NCBI RefSeq assembly: GCF_000284375.1
Contig: NC_017249.1
Location: 2,272,001-2,336,000, forward strand
Reading direction: 5' to 3'
From: Bradyrhizobium japonicum USDA 6
GTDB lineage: Bacteria; Pseudomonadota; Alphaproteobacteria; Rhizobiales; Xanthobacteraceae
Length of the DNA: 64,000 bases
A program made the position numbers and the translations under genes. The notes under the pieces were generated by a model that worked only from the letters and a program-made list of their open reading frames with translations, searched no databases and had not been told where the DNA came from. Positions 28,741-37,851 of the stretch are shown here, one piece after another (position 1 is the first letter of the stretch; every line of letters starts with the position of its first letter).

Positions 28741-30045
28741 ATGACCATCGAAGTCGTCGCCCTGTTTGCGATTCTGTTTGCGCTGCTGGCCTGCGGCGTG
28801 TGGATCGGCCTCACGCTTGCGCTCACTGCGACGCTGCTGCTCGCGATGTTCCGCTCCATTCCGCTCGACAAGTTGCTGCCGCAATACGCCTGGAACATTC
28901 TGACCACGCAGGAGCTGCTGGCGCTGCCGCTGTTCATCCTAATGGGGGAGCTGCTGTTCCGCACGCGTCTATCGCGCTCGCTGTTCCAGGGGCTCGCGCC
29001 CTGGGCCGGTCTTCTGCCCGGCCGCCTGCTGCATGTGAACGTGATCGGCTGCACCATCTTCGCGGCGATCTCGGGATCGTCGGCTGCGACCACGCAGGTG
29101 ATTGGGCGCATGTCGCTCAACGAGCTCACGCGCCGCGGCTATTCCCGCGACATTGCGATCGGCTCGCTCGCCGGCGCCGGGACCCTCGGCTTCCTGATCC
29201 CGCCATCCAACATCATGATCATCTACGGCGTGCTTGGCGACGTTTCCATTCTCAAGCTGTTTACGGCCGGCGTGCTGCCCGGCCTGCTCTTGGCCGCCAC
29301 CTTCATGGGTTGGGTGATGCTGCACACGACGCTCAAGCCCGCGATGGTGCCGGAGACGGAAGCAAAACTCTCGCAGGTGCCGTGGGGCGAACGCTTCGCC
29401 GCTTTGAAGGACCTGGCGCCGGCGCTGTTCCTGATCGCCTGCGTGCTCGGCTCGATGTATGGCGGGCTCGCGACGCCATCGGAGGCCGCCGCCGTCGGCG
29501 TGCTCGGCGCCGGGCTGGTCGCCTGGGCGCAGGGCTCGATGTCGCGGCAGGTGATGCGCGACGTGCTGATCGGTTCGGTCGTGACCTGCTCGATGATCGC
29601 GCTGATCGTGCTCGGCGCCTCGATCCTCGGCAATGCCGCAGCGTTCCTCGGCATTCCTCAGGCAGTGGCCGCCTTCGTCAAGGGCCTCGGCCTGTCGCCC
29701 TTCATGCTGATCGTGGCGCTGATCATCTTCTACCTGATCCTCGGCTGCTTCCTCGACGGCTTCTCGATGATCGTGATGACGCTGCCGATCGTGCTGCCGA
29801 TCGTGAAGGGCGCGGGCTTCGACGAGATCTGGTTCGGCATCTTCCTCGTGCTCGCCGTCGAGATGGCGCAGATCACCCCGCCGGTCGGCTTCAACCTGTT
29901 CGTGATCCAGGGCCTGACCGAGGACGGCCTCGGCTACATCGCGCGCGTCACGATGCCGTATCTCATCATCATGGTCGGCTTCGTGCTGCTGCTGACGCTC
30001 TGGCCTGGGATCGTCACGATCCTGCCGCGGGTGCTCTACGGGTAG
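28741..30045 (+). CDS. TRAP transporter large permease (DctM family)
   Basis: A 434-residue protein with about 12 membrane segments. Family blocks include LPLFILMGELLFRTRLS, AAISGSSAATTQVIGRM, GTLGFLIPPSNIMIIYG and a mirrored second half ending EMAQITPPVGFNLFVIQG. It is the sodium- or proton-coupled channel of the TRAP system. The next gene converges on it with only 5 bp between stops. Confidence 0.95.
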   Translation: MTIEVVALFAILFALLACGVWIGLTLALTATLLLAMFRSIPLDKLLPQYAWNILTTQELLALPLFILMGELLFRTRLSRSLFQGLAPWAGLLPGRLLHVNVIGCTIFAAISGSSAATTQVIGRMSLNELTRRGYSRDIAIGSLAGAGTLGFLIPPSNIMIIYGVLGDVSILKLFTAGVLPGLLLAATFMGWVMLHTTLKPAMVPETEAKLSQVPWGERFAALKDLAPALFLIACVLGSMYGGLATPSEAAAVGVLGAGLVAWAQGSMSRQVMRDVLIGSVVTCSMIALIVLGASILGNAAAFLGIPQAVAAFVKGLGLSPFMLIVALIIFYLILGCFLDGFSMIVMTLPIVLPIVKGAGFDEIWFGIFLVLAVEMAQITPPVGFNLFVIQGLTEDGLGYIARVTMPYLIIMVGFVLLLTLWPGIVTILPRVLYG

Positions 30046-30050
30046 CGAGC

Positions 30051-31241
30051 CTACGCGCCGCAGTCATTCGGCGCGGGCTTCCCGGTAAAGCGGTCGGTCA
30101 TCCAGTTCACCGCGGCCATGGTGCTCGCCTGCGCGGCGCGGCCGTGTCCGATGTTGGGAAGGGTGACCATTTTCACGGGACTGCCCGCCTTGCACAGCCG
30201 GCCCATATAGGCGCGCGTTACCGCGGGCCGGATGATCTGGTCGACGGTCCCTTGAGCGAGGAACACGGGCACGCCGGCGGGCAATGTGCCGGCGCTGTTC
30301 TTCTCCAGTAGTGAGCGCCACGGCTCGGCCTTGGTCGGGTCGGGCACGGTCAGGAAATGTTGCTGGAGCGGCCGCTCGGTCCGTTGGCGGATGAAGATGT
30401 CGAATGGACCCTCGATGCATTCGCGTGCCAGCCGGTCGATCACCGGCAGCGCGCGCGGATCGAGGACGCCGTCGAGCGCGGCGTCGTAGACGCGATGCCA
30501 CGACCATAGCGTCATCGCCGTGATGTTCTTGCCACCGACGGAGTTGATATCGTCGCTCATCAGCGTGGCAAGATCAGTTGCGGGCGCTGCAGCCGCGACG
30601 CCCAGCAGACGGAGATCGGGAGCGTAGGTCGGCGCCAGCTGTCCTGCGAACAACACGGCCTGTCCACCTTGCGAGTGTCCCCACAAGGTAAAATCCTTAG
30701 CCCCGCCGCCAAGCTCGCGCGCCACGCGCGCGATGTCGAGCACGGCACGGCCCTCGCTCTCGCCGACGAGATAGGGATGCGGGCCCGGCGTGCCGAGCCC
30801 GGGATAGTCCGTCGCCGCGACGATGTAGCCGCGCGCGACCATCGAGCGCAGCCCCTGGATCTGCTGGAACAGGAAGATCGCTAGCGACGGCGCGCAGCGC
30901 GGCACGATGCCCGAGGTCGGATGCGCCCAGGCCACGATCGAGCGCCCGCCCGGTGGCGGCGGTCCTTGCGGCACGACGACGACGCCCGAGACGAGAATGG
31001 GCTCGCCCTTCAATCCGGTTGAGCGATAGAGCACGCGAAAGGCCGATGCGCCGAGCGGCGCGCCATCCATCGGCTCTTGCCGCACCAGACTGCCAGGCGG
31101 TCCGTCCGCAAGCGATGCCGGTGCGTCGTAAAATGCCGATTGCGCGTGGGCAGTCGCGATACCTGCGACGAACATGACGAGTGCGGCCATCAGAGCGCGG
31201 GCGGTGACAAGCATCTGCGATCCGATCCAGCGCATGATCAC
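30051..31241 (-). CDS. Lipase family protein (secretory lipase-like), secreted
   Basis: A 396-residue alpha/beta hydrolase. Residues about 10-34 are a signal peptide ending AHA-QS. The nucleophile elbow is GHSQGG in TLWGHSQGGQAVL, and GTVDQIIRP carries the likely acid with GHGRAA the histidine. The fold and the early GSLVRQEPMDGAP block match the secretory lipase (LIP) family, which cleaves triacylglycerols or other esters. Its start overlaps the end of the DUF4403 gene upstream by 4 bp, so the two are cotranscribed. Confidence 0.88.
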   Translation of the reverse strand: MIMRWIGSQMLVTARALMAALVMFVAGIATAHAQSAFYDAPASLADGPPGSLVRQEPMDGAPLGASAFRVLYRSTGLKGEPILVSGVVVVPQGPPPPGGRSIVAWAHPTSGIVPRCAPSLAIFLFQQIQGLRSMVARGYIVAATDYPGLGTPGPHPYLVGESEGRAVLDIARVARELGGGAKDFTLWGHSQGGQAVLFAGQLAPTYAPDLRLLGVAAAAPATDLATLMSDDINSVGGKNITAMTLWSWHRVYDAALDGVLDPRALPVIDRLARECIEGPFDIFIRQRTERPLQQHFLTVPDPTKAEPWRSLLEKNSAGTLPAGVPVFLAQGTVDQIIRPAVTRAYMGRLCKAGSPVKMVTLPNIGHGRAAQASTMAAVNWMTDRFTGKPAPNDCGA

Positions 31242-32650
31242 ATCCCGTACAGGATTTTCAGCTCGCCGCTCGCGCGCAACGCGAGCGTGATCCCGTCGGC
31301 AAGCAGCAAGGCCTTGTCGAACTGCACCGAGGAGAGCTTGCCTTCCATGCGGAAGCCGTCCTTGAGCGGACGCGTCAGCCGCTGGTTCGCCGCCATCAGC
31401 AGGTTCTGGTAGGAGATGCCATAGTCAATATTCACGGCTTGCTTCAACTGCGCGGCGATCGACTGCAAGCCGGGGTTTGCCCCTCCGTCCTGCGCGGCGA
31501 GATCGAGATCGGCAAGCGCGACGCTCTTGCTCGCATCGTCCACCTTCAGAGCGCCGGAGAGATAACTCCATTGGTCTGCATCGGGGTTGCCGTCCGACGT
31601 CTTCGCAAGACGCAGGCCGATCACAAGCTTGCCCGCGGACGGATAGACCTGAACCTCGCGCAACGCGCTGTCCTGCGCCGGCAGCGCGGCGATCGCCTGG
31701 CTGATCTTGTCCTTGATCGCGTCATAGCCGAGCCGGACCGGAAGGATGACGTCGAACGTTCCCGGCGCGGTCACGTCGGTGCCAAGCGGCGGCAGCGATG
31801 TCGGGGTGACGCTCGCACCCTGCTGCCCGATCGACGTCACGGCACTGCCGGAGAGTTCGAGCGAGCCGGACAACATCTTGTCGTTGGCCCGCACGCCGGC
31901 AAATGCGGCGGCTTGCGGCGTTACTTGCAGCCACACCGGCGGCTCGTCGGCGAGCTTCACCGGCTCGAACGCTTTAGCCCAGGCCGCTGTCGCCTTGTCG
32001 CGCAGATTGAGCTTCTTCGCCGCCGCCAGCGCACGTGATCGCACGCGGGCGAGCTGGCTGCGGATGCGCGGCTCGACGTAAGGCGCAAGATCGACCTCGC
32101 GGCCGAGCACGTGCAGATAGGGCGCCTCGCTCCAGTGGAAAGAGTCGCTGAAATTCAGGTCGAGCGACCAGTCCTTGCGCAGCGCGGGCCGCGCCTCGGC
32201 CTCGATCGTCGCGCGTGCCTCGGTCTCGCCGCGGATGCGCGAGGTGAAGCGGTTGGCGCCCTGGCCCTCGGCCGCGCCGTAGATCGAGACCGCGCCATAA
32301 ACGCGGTCGCCGCGGCCGTAGAGCGAGACGCCGCCGGTGCGGTTGACGAAGCCGAACACGTCGCAATTGGCGTTAACGCGAAACATCAGCACGCGGCGGT
32401 GCACGCAGTTGACCCGCTCGTCGATCGTGGCAAGCCGCTGCGGGATACCCTGCTCGATCGCCTTGGCGAGTGCGGGCAGGCCGAACTCGATGGTCGCGGA
32501 GACGCGCGAGATTGTGGCGAGCGGCGTCGGAGGATCGGGACTAAGCGGCGGCTTGTCGGCGGCGAGCGCCGTTTGCGCGAGGAAGGTGAGGGCGAGCACT
32601 GCAAACGCGGCACGGTTCGTCGAACGAACAATTCGTAAAGGAACGGGCAT
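31238..32650 (-). CDS. DUF4403 family protein, exported
   Basis: A 470-residue protein with a signal peptide (about 1-30, ending TALA-AD). It has the repeated beta-rich build of the DUF4403 family: PLATISRVSATIEFGLPALA at the start of the mature protein, SFHWSEAPYLHVLGREVDL, and WLQVTPQAAAFAGVRANDKM. The biochemical role of the family is unknown; it resembles lipid-binding, envelope-located proteins. It is the first gene of a two-gene operon with the secreted lipase, which may hint at lipid handling (inference). Confidence 0.85.
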   Translation of the reverse strand: MPVPLRIVRSTNRAAFAVLALTFLAQTALAADKPPLSPDPPTPLATISRVSATIEFGLPALAKAIEQGIPQRLATIDERVNCVHRRVLMFRVNANCDVFGFVNRTGGVSLYGRGDRVYGAVSIYGAAEGQGANRFTSRIRGETEARATIEAEARPALRKDWSLDLNFSDSFHWSEAPYLHVLGREVDLAPYVEPRIRSQLARVRSRALAAAKKLNLRDKATAAWAKAFEPVKLADEPPVWLQVTPQAAAFAGVRANDKMLSGSLELSGSAVTSIGQQGASVTPTSLPPLGTDVTAPGTFDVILPVRLGYDAIKDKISQAIAALPAQDSALREVQVYPSAGKLVIGLRLAKTSDGNPDADQWSYLSGALKVDDASKSVALADLDLAAQDGGANPGLQSIAAQLKQAVNIDYGISYQNLLMAANQRLTRPLKDGFRMEGKLSSVQFDKALLLADGITLALRASGELKILYGM

Positions 32651-33253
32651 TCTTCTTATTCCAGCTTGGCCCTGCTTCGCGCCCAGGCCGCCGGCAGCGG
32701 TGCCGTTTGGCCTTCAGAGCAAAATCGCGGAAGGAGAGGGCAGTCAGTTGGTCAATTATTGCTTGTATTCAATGGTCACGTATCGCAGCACTTGTATGGC
32801 GCGGCATCGCGCTTTGAGCAAGGCTTTGTATATCGGTCCGGTATGATGGTCGTTCTTGAATTGCCCAAAGGAGATTGACGCCGCCCCGGTCCAAATGATC
32901 GCGCGACGGGGCTTCTGCGCGGGCGCTGCGATGCTTGAGCCTGAGGATCTCCGACCGAGACGAAACGGTCAGCGTCACTGCCGTTTCGAATTGTCCCCGT
33001 GCGTCAAGTTCACACCGCGCGCGCATTCCGTCTTTGCACTCCCCGTGATCAGGCGTACTCTGTGAGGGCGAGCAGAAGTGCAATATCAACCACTCCAGTG
33101 AACGTAGCTCCTTTGGCGATATGCGCCGAGAGAGGGGGACATCTGTTGGCAGCTCATCCTCGATAGAGAACAATCGACGCGCACTGAACTGCAAACATCC
33201 CTCGCGGCGTCTGCGAGACGCGAGTTCAACAAACACAAAAGCGGGAGGAACGG
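32651..33253. other. 603-bp intergenic region upstream of the PQQ dehydrogenase operon
   Basis: It separates the divergent DUF4403 and PQQ dehydrogenase genes. Frames inside it show no protein-like composition. It holds the inverted repeat described at 32961-32988 and, near its right end, the strong GGAGGA ribosome site of the dehydrogenase gene. The composition is less GC-rich than the neighbours. Confidence 0.7.
32961..32988. promoter_or_regulatory. Inverted repeat, candidate operator
   Basis: Perfect 8-bp arms CGAAACGG (32961-32968) and CCGTTTCG (32981-32988) with a further CAG/CTG pair inside. It is about 265 bp before the PQQ dehydrogenase start. The symmetry and lack of a T tract suggest a regulator site rather than a terminator. 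Confidence 0.45.
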
Positions 33254-34972
33254 ATGAAGAAGCGTTGGTGTAATTCTGGTCTACCTCTTTTTGCCGGCGC
33301 GACGCTGATCGTGTCGTCGGCGTTGGCCCAAACCGTGGATACGGCCCGGATCGAGAACGCCGGTCAGAACGATTGGCTCACCTATCACGGTTCGTACAAA
33401 TCCCATCACTACAGCCCGCTCGCGCAGATCAATGCCAACACCATCGGCAATCTGGGCGTAGCCTGGACGCATATTCCCGGACGATCGACGCGCGGCCTGC
33501 AGTCAATGCCGCTCGTGGCCGATGGCGTGCTTTATTATTCGGGTTCGTACAGCCGAGTATTTGCGCTGAACGGCGCGACCGGCGAGGTCATCTGGTCGTT
33601 CTTTCCGGAACTCGACGAGGCGCTCATCAGCCGACAGACCCACTCGCCCTACAATCGCGGCGTAGCCCTTGGTGAAGGCAAGGTCTTCGTCGGTACGATG
33701 GATGGTCGTCTGTTCGGGCTCGATGCGAAGTCGGGAAAGGTGCTCTGGGAAACCAGGCTGATCGACTCGCAGAAGCTCACGGTCGGCTTCACCGGCGCGC
33801 CGCTTTACGCGAAGGGGAGCGTCATCATCGGCTCGCAGGGCGGTGAATGGCCGGGTCGTGGCCCGATCTTCGCTGTCGATGCCACCACCGGCAAGAAGAA
33901 GTGGGAGTTCCTGACGGTCGCGGGCACCGACGAGGCCATGAAGACCTGGGGCAACGATTCATGGCGCACGGGCGGTGGCGGCGGCTGGATGCCGGGCACC
34001 TACGACTCCGAGACCAACTCCATCCTGTGGGGCACCGCAAACCCGGCGCCGCTCTACGATTGGTCGGGCGCCGACTACAAGACGCAAGGTGCGCGTCCCG
34101 GCGACAATCTCTATACGAGTTCGGTCATCGCTCTCGATATCGATACCGGAAAGCTGAAATCCTACCATCAGGAACTTCCGCACGACGCCTGGGACTTCGA
34201 CAGCGCCGTCGGTGAGTTCGTGATGCTCGAGCGCGACGGCCAGAAATACGTGGTTCATCCGAACAAGGGTGGCTTCGTCTTCGTCTACGACCGTAATCTT
34301 GGCGTGAAGAACGTCTGGCGGCTGGTCGAGAACATCAACTTCGTCAAGGATATCGATCCCAAGACAGGTGCGCTGATCGGCCGTCGCGATTTCCCCGTCG
34401 GGAAGGTCACTGAAGTACCGCTGTGTCCCTTCATTGGCGGCGGCATCAGCTGGAATGCCGGCTCGTACAACCCGAAGACCGGTCTTTACTACAAGATCGG
34501 CCAGGAATGGTGCATGACGCTGGATATTCAGAAGACGACGCCGGTCACCACGCCCCAGGTCCAGCTCAACATCGGCGCCGATTTCAAGATGGTGCCGCCT
34601 CCGAGCGGCGAGATATACGGACATCTCGACGCGCGCGACCCGATAACGGGCGCTAAGAAATGGGAGGTTCGCTTTCCCGAGCCGCCGCTTGGGAGCGTTT
34701 TGTCGACCGCGGGTAATCTCGTGTTCGTGCCCGACTCCCGCGGCATCCTTCACGCCTACGATGCCGAAACCGGGGCCGAGTTGTGGAAGCACAACAACGG
34801 CACCGGCCACCAGGGCGGTATCATCAGCTACTCCGTCGGCGGCAAGCAGTATATCGCCGTGACAGCCGGCTTCGGCGGTATGCTGGCGGACGAATATGCG
34901 CCAAATTTCGGCGGCGTCTACAAGAGCATGCCGCGCGACGACGGCGCTCTCGTCGTCTTCAGCTTGAAATAG
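33254..34972 (+). CDS. PQQ-dependent alcohol dehydrogenase, methanol/ethanol family, XoxF-like (lanthanide-type)
   Basis: A 572-residue periplasmic quinoprotein with a signal peptide (about 1-26, ALA-QT) and repeated beta-propeller W motifs such as DATTGKKKWEF. Metal and catalytic ligands align with XoxF: E198 (GSQGGEWPG), N263 (GTANPAP), catalytic D314 and the extra D316 in HDAWDFD. The extra Asp marks lanthanide-dependent enzymes. The usual adjacent-cysteine pair is missing; the site reads THSPYNRG (129-136). The second disulfide pair, C391 and C420, is present with the expected 29-residue spacing. Substrate: an alcohol or aldehyde. It heads an operon with cytochrome c and XoxJ-like genes. 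Confidence 0.92.
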   Translation: MKKRWCNSGLPLFAGATLIVSSALAQTVDTARIENAGQNDWLTYHGSYKSHHYSPLAQINANTIGNLGVAWTHIPGRSTRGLQSMPLVADGVLYYSGSYSRVFALNGATGEVIWSFFPELDEALISRQTHSPYNRGVALGEGKVFVGTMDGRLFGLDAKSGKVLWETRLIDSQKLTVGFTGAPLYAKGSVIIGSQGGEWPGRGPIFAVDATTGKKKWEFLTVAGTDEAMKTWGNDSWRTGGGGGWMPGTYDSETNSILWGTANPAPLYDWSGADYKTQGARPGDNLYTSSVIALDIDTGKLKSYHQELPHDAWDFDSAVGEFVMLERDGQKYVVHPNKGGFVFVYDRNLGVKNVWRLVENINFVKDIDPKTGALIGRRDFPVGKVTEVPLCPFIGGGISWNAGSYNPKTGLYYKIGQEWCMTLDIQKTTPVTTPQVQLNIGADFKMVPPPSGEIYGHLDARDPITGAKKWEVRFPEPPLGSVLSTAGNLVFVPDSRGILHAYDAETGAELWKHNNGTGHQGGIISYSVGGKQYIAVTAGFGGMLADEYAPNFGGVYKSMPRDDGALVVFSLK

Positions 34973-35061
34973 TCTGCCTCAAACGATCTGCCGAGAAGCG
35001 GGTGCAAGCCCGCTTCTCGGTCGATTGCGGCGGCCGCGCGTGATTCAGGAATGGAGCAGAC

Positions 35062-35403
35062 GTGTTGAAACTGCATTCGATGTCGCTTCCGGCGGTGCTA
35101 GGGGCTTCGTTGCTGTGCGTTGTGGTGGCTCGAGCTCAATCTGCCACGCCGGCGCCGGACAACGGGTCGTTGGACGTCGAGCAATTGTTCGCGGGGACCT
35201 GCGGCTTTTGCCACTCCGACGGCGGCCGGGCTGCCGGCAGGGGACCGCAACTGATGAATTCGCAACGAGACGACGACTTTCTGCACAACCGTATCAAGAC
35301 CGGCAAGCAAGGTGCGATGCCGGCATTCGGCGAGAGCTTCAGTGACGCGCAGATCGACCAGATCGTCAAATATATCCGCGCCTTGAAGCCGCGCGAAGGC
35401 TGA
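35062..35403 (+). CDS. Cytochrome c, class I (XoxG-like electron acceptor)
   Basis: A 113-residue exported cytochrome. A signal peptide covers about 1-26 (ARA-QS). One haem site CGFCH (C47, C50, H51) and a distal Met in GAMPAFGES (M86) mark a class I c-type cytochrome. Between the PQQ dehydrogenase and a XoxJ-like protein it is the probable direct electron acceptor of the dehydrogenase. It is shorter than typical XoxG. The start is a GTG at 35062 with GGAG upstream. Confidence 0.9.
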   Translation: MLKLHSMSLPAVLGASLLCVVVARAQSATPAPDNGSLDVEQLFAGTCGFCHSDGGRAAGRGPQLMNSQRDDDFLHNRIKTGKQGAMPAFGESFSDAQIDQIVKYIRALKPREG

Positions 35404-35440
35404 CCCTCCGGAACCTGATCCATCCAGATGAGGACGCGGC

Positions 35441-36208
35441 ATGAAGGCAATTGTCCTGGTTATCGTCGGTGCCGCCATCGGGCTGTCGGGACCGGCGCAG
35501 GCGCGAACCCTGGACGCGATCCGCGCGAGTGGCGCGCTCGGACTATGCGCGCATCCCAACTCGCTTCCTTTTGCGCGCAAGGGCGGCGATCCGCCCGGTT
35601 TTCAGGTCGAGTTGGGACAGGCGTTGGCACGCGAGCTCGGTGTCCCGCTGCGGCTCGACTGGATCATCACGCAGTATCAAATGCGCAGCGCCAATTGTGA
35701 CATTCTCCTGGATGTCATCGCCGATCGCGAAGCGCAAGGCGAAACCCGCTTGAGGATATCCAAACCGTACTATCGCACGGGCGTCGCGCTCGCGGTGCCG
35801 TCATCCAGCGCGCTCACATCGTTCAAGAGCCTCAGCGAGCATACCAAGGTGGGCGTGCAGGTCGGCTCTATCGCCGCCATGATCATCGGTCAGCGGCACG
35901 TGCCCACATCGACCTTCGGCTTCGAGACCGACAGCCTCGACGCCGTATCAAACCATGAGATCGATGCGGCTGCGGTCACGCCCACCGCGGCGCACTATTT
36001 CAATCTGACGCATCCCGACAAGGCGCTCCGGATCCTGGATCGCGACGAGGGCGTGGCCGACCTCAACTGGAATGTCGCCGTCGGCATGGTCCGCCCGGAT
36101 GATGCGTTGCGCGAGGCGATCGACGGGGCGCTGCAACGGCTGCGCAACGACGGCACGATCGATCGGATATATCGCCGTTACGGTATCGTCCTCGAGGCGC
36201 CGAGATAG
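35441..36208 (+). CDS. Periplasmic substrate-binding-like protein (XoxJ-like)
   Basis: A 255-residue exported protein with a signal peptide (about 1-22, AQA-RT). It has the SBP family 3 fold (LCAHPNSLPFARKGGDPPGFQVELGQAL split over 33-60) but no transporter genes nearby. XoxJ and MoxJ proteins of PQQ methanol dehydrogenase operons are of this type and are thought to help mature the dehydrogenase. The gene order dehydrogenase, cytochrome c, binding protein is that of xoxFGJ. Ribosome site GAGGA precedes the ATG. Confidence 0.88.
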   Translation: MKAIVLVIVGAAIGLSGPAQARTLDAIRASGALGLCAHPNSLPFARKGGDPPGFQVELGQALARELGVPLRLDWIITQYQMRSANCDILLDVIADREAQGETRLRISKPYYRTGVALAVPSSSALTSFKSLSEHTKVGVQVGSIAAMIIGQRHVPTSTFGFETDSLDAVSNHEIDAAAVTPTAAHYFNLTHPDKALRILDRDEGVADLNWNVAVGMVRPDDALREAIDGALQRLRNDGTIDRIYRRYGIVLEAPR

Positions 36209-36210
36209 CC

Positions 36211-37095
36211 GTGCGTCTCGGCCCCGGCAGCCCAAAGGGCTCGATCAATCGAGGCGTGGCACTCAGCAGGCGCAATGTCCTGCAATGTCTGGCCGCCGGA
36301 ATGGCAATGGGAGCGGCTTCGGTATCCGCGAGCGAGAAACGCAAGATCGGTCTCCAACTCTATACGCTCCGCGACCTCCTAAAGAACGACTTTGAGGGCA
36401 CCCTGCGCAACGTTGCTCGCTTCGGCTATAGCGAGGTGGAGTTCGCCGGCATTCTCGGCCCTGACGTGAGGCGCACCGGCGAGCTTTTGCGCAGCCTCGG
36501 TCTCGGCGCGCCGTCGTTGCATCTCGAATATGGCAACCTGCGGGACAAGACCGGATCGTCGTTCGACCTCGCCCATTCGCTTGGCAGCCGGTTTGTCGTC
36601 TGTCCATGGCTTGATCCACCGCAGCGACAGACAATCGATGACTGGAAGCGGATTTGCGACGAGTTGAACAGGATCGGTGAACTGGCGGCGCGCGCGGGGT
36701 TGACGCTCGCCTATCACAATCATGATTTCGAGTTCGCAGACCTCACTGGCGGCATCCTGCCATACGACGTTCTGCTCAGCCGCACGGACGAGCGCTTCGT
36801 CAAGTTCGAGCTCGATGTCTACTGGGCAGCCAGGGGCAATCTCAACTCCGCGCGTGTTCTGAGGGCGCATCCATCGCGATTTCGCCTGCTTCATCTCAAG
36901 GACATGGCGACGGATGGATCAACCACCGAGTTGGGGCGCGGCACGATCGATTTCGCCGGGATACTCGACGCTGCGTTTGAGAGCGGCGTACAGCATGTGT
37001 TCGTAGAGCAGGACATTTCCGCCGAGCCCTTGCGAAGCATAGAGATCAGCATCGCTTTCCTTCGCCGCCAACCGCATTTTGCGCAGGGCAGATGA
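36211..37095 (+). CDS. Sugar phosphate isomerase/epimerase family protein with Tat-type leader
   Basis: A 294-residue xylose isomerase-like TIM-barrel protein. Residues about 18-45 carry a twin-arginine leader, LSRRNVLQCLAAGMAMGAAS, so the protein may be exported folded. The barrel shows KIGLQLYTLRD, YSEVEFAG, the metal-type LAYHNHDFEF, FELDVYWAARG and LHLKDMA. It starts with GTG 2 bp after the XoxJ-like stop, so it belongs to the PQQ operon, which is unusual. The substrate is unknown; a sugar or inositol derivative is typical of the family. Confidence 0.87.
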   Translation: MRLGPGSPKGSINRGVALSRRNVLQCLAAGMAMGAASVSASEKRKIGLQLYTLRDLLKNDFEGTLRNVARFGYSEVEFAGILGPDVRRTGELLRSLGLGAPSLHLEYGNLRDKTGSSFDLAHSLGSRFVVCPWLDPPQRQTIDDWKRICDELNRIGELAARAGLTLAYHNHDFEFADLTGGILPYDVLLSRTDERFVKFELDVYWAARGNLNSARVLRAHPSRFRLLHLKDMATDGSTTELGRGTIDFAGILDAAFESGVQHVFVEQDISAEPLRSIEISIAFLRRQPHFAQGR

Positions 37096-37102
37096 TGCTG
37101 CC

Positions 37103-37123
37103 GTCCCGGCCCGGAGCCGGGAC
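37103..37123. repeat. Short palindromic hairpin (GTCCCGGC/GCCGGGAC)
   Basis: An 8-bp perfect stem with a 5-nt loop between the isomerase-like and GST stops, followed by GACAATG. It resembles the hairpin at 38552-38577 (shared GGGACGACA) and may act as a bidirectional terminator. Confidence 0.55.
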
Positions 37124-37143
37124 GACAATGCCTCGACCGTTCG

Positions 37144-37788
37144 CTACGCTGCCGCCTTCTTCCGCGCCTGCTCGGCCTTGTACAGCTCGAACTCTTCGGC
37201 GATCGCCTTCGCGACCGACGGCCGCTGGCGCAGGCGGTCGTGGTACGCCTTCACGTTCGGCCATTTGGCCAGCTCGATCGGCGGGGTCGCCATGGTCCAG
37301 TTGATGACCGTGACGAGATAGGCGTCGGCCACGCTGAAATGGTCAAGCAGGAAGTCGCGCCCCTTCAGGTAATTGTCGAGATAGTCGAGCCGCGACAGGT
37401 TCTTCTCCAGCGCATAAGCCTTGGTTTCCTGCGGCGCCTTGCGGTCGAGCAGGGGGATGAAGAGGCCTTTGTGCAGCTCGGTGCCGATGAAGCAGAGCCA
37501 TTGATGCAGCCGCGTGCGATCGATGCCGGCTGCGGCGCCGAGCCCGGATTGCGGAAAACGGTCGGCGACATATTGCAGGATCGCCGCGTTCTCGGTCAGC
37601 ACCACGCCCTCGTCGGTGCGCAGCGTCGGCACCAGGCCGATCGGGTTGATCGTGCGGAAATCGGTGCCGTCGTTGAGCACCTTCTTGGTCGGCGGATCGA
37701 CTTCGAGATAATTCGCTTCGGCGCCGGCTTCGTACAGCGCGACGCGAGTCGCCATCGAACAGGCGAGCGGCGAGAAATAAAGATCCAT
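37144..37788 (-). CDS. Glutathione S-transferase family protein
   Basis: A 214-residue GST beginning MDLYFSPLACSMATRVALYE, the thioredoxin-fold N-terminal domain with the serine/cysteine-type active site SPLACS, then the cis-proline NPIGLVPTL and the ENAAILQYVADRFP glutathione motif. The C-terminal helical domain carries FSVADAYLV. It conjugates glutathione to electrophiles or acts as a reductase. An AGGAGG site precedes the ATG at 37788. It is divergent from a TetR gene, its likely regulator. Confidence 0.93.
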   Translation of the reverse strand: MDLYFSPLACSMATRVALYEAGAEANYLEVDPPTKKVLNDGTDFRTINPIGLVPTLRTDEGVVLTENAAILQYVADRFPQSGLGAAAGIDRTRLHQWLCFIGTELHKGLFIPLLDRKAPQETKAYALEKNLSRLDYLDNYLKGRDFLLDHFSVADAYLVTVINWTMATPPIELAKWPNVKAYHDRLRQRPSVAKAIAEEFELYKAEQARKKAAA

Positions 37789-37851
37789 CTTGGGCCTCCT
37801 TGGGCAATTCCTCGGTGTGACTCTTGGCGTGTCGCTCAACCTGGCCAGATT

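Noticed and set aside
32769..33236. Minus-strand frame of 155 codons upstream of the PQQ dehydrogenase
   Set aside because: No ribosome site, no recognisable domain and low-complexity basic start; treated as non-coding.
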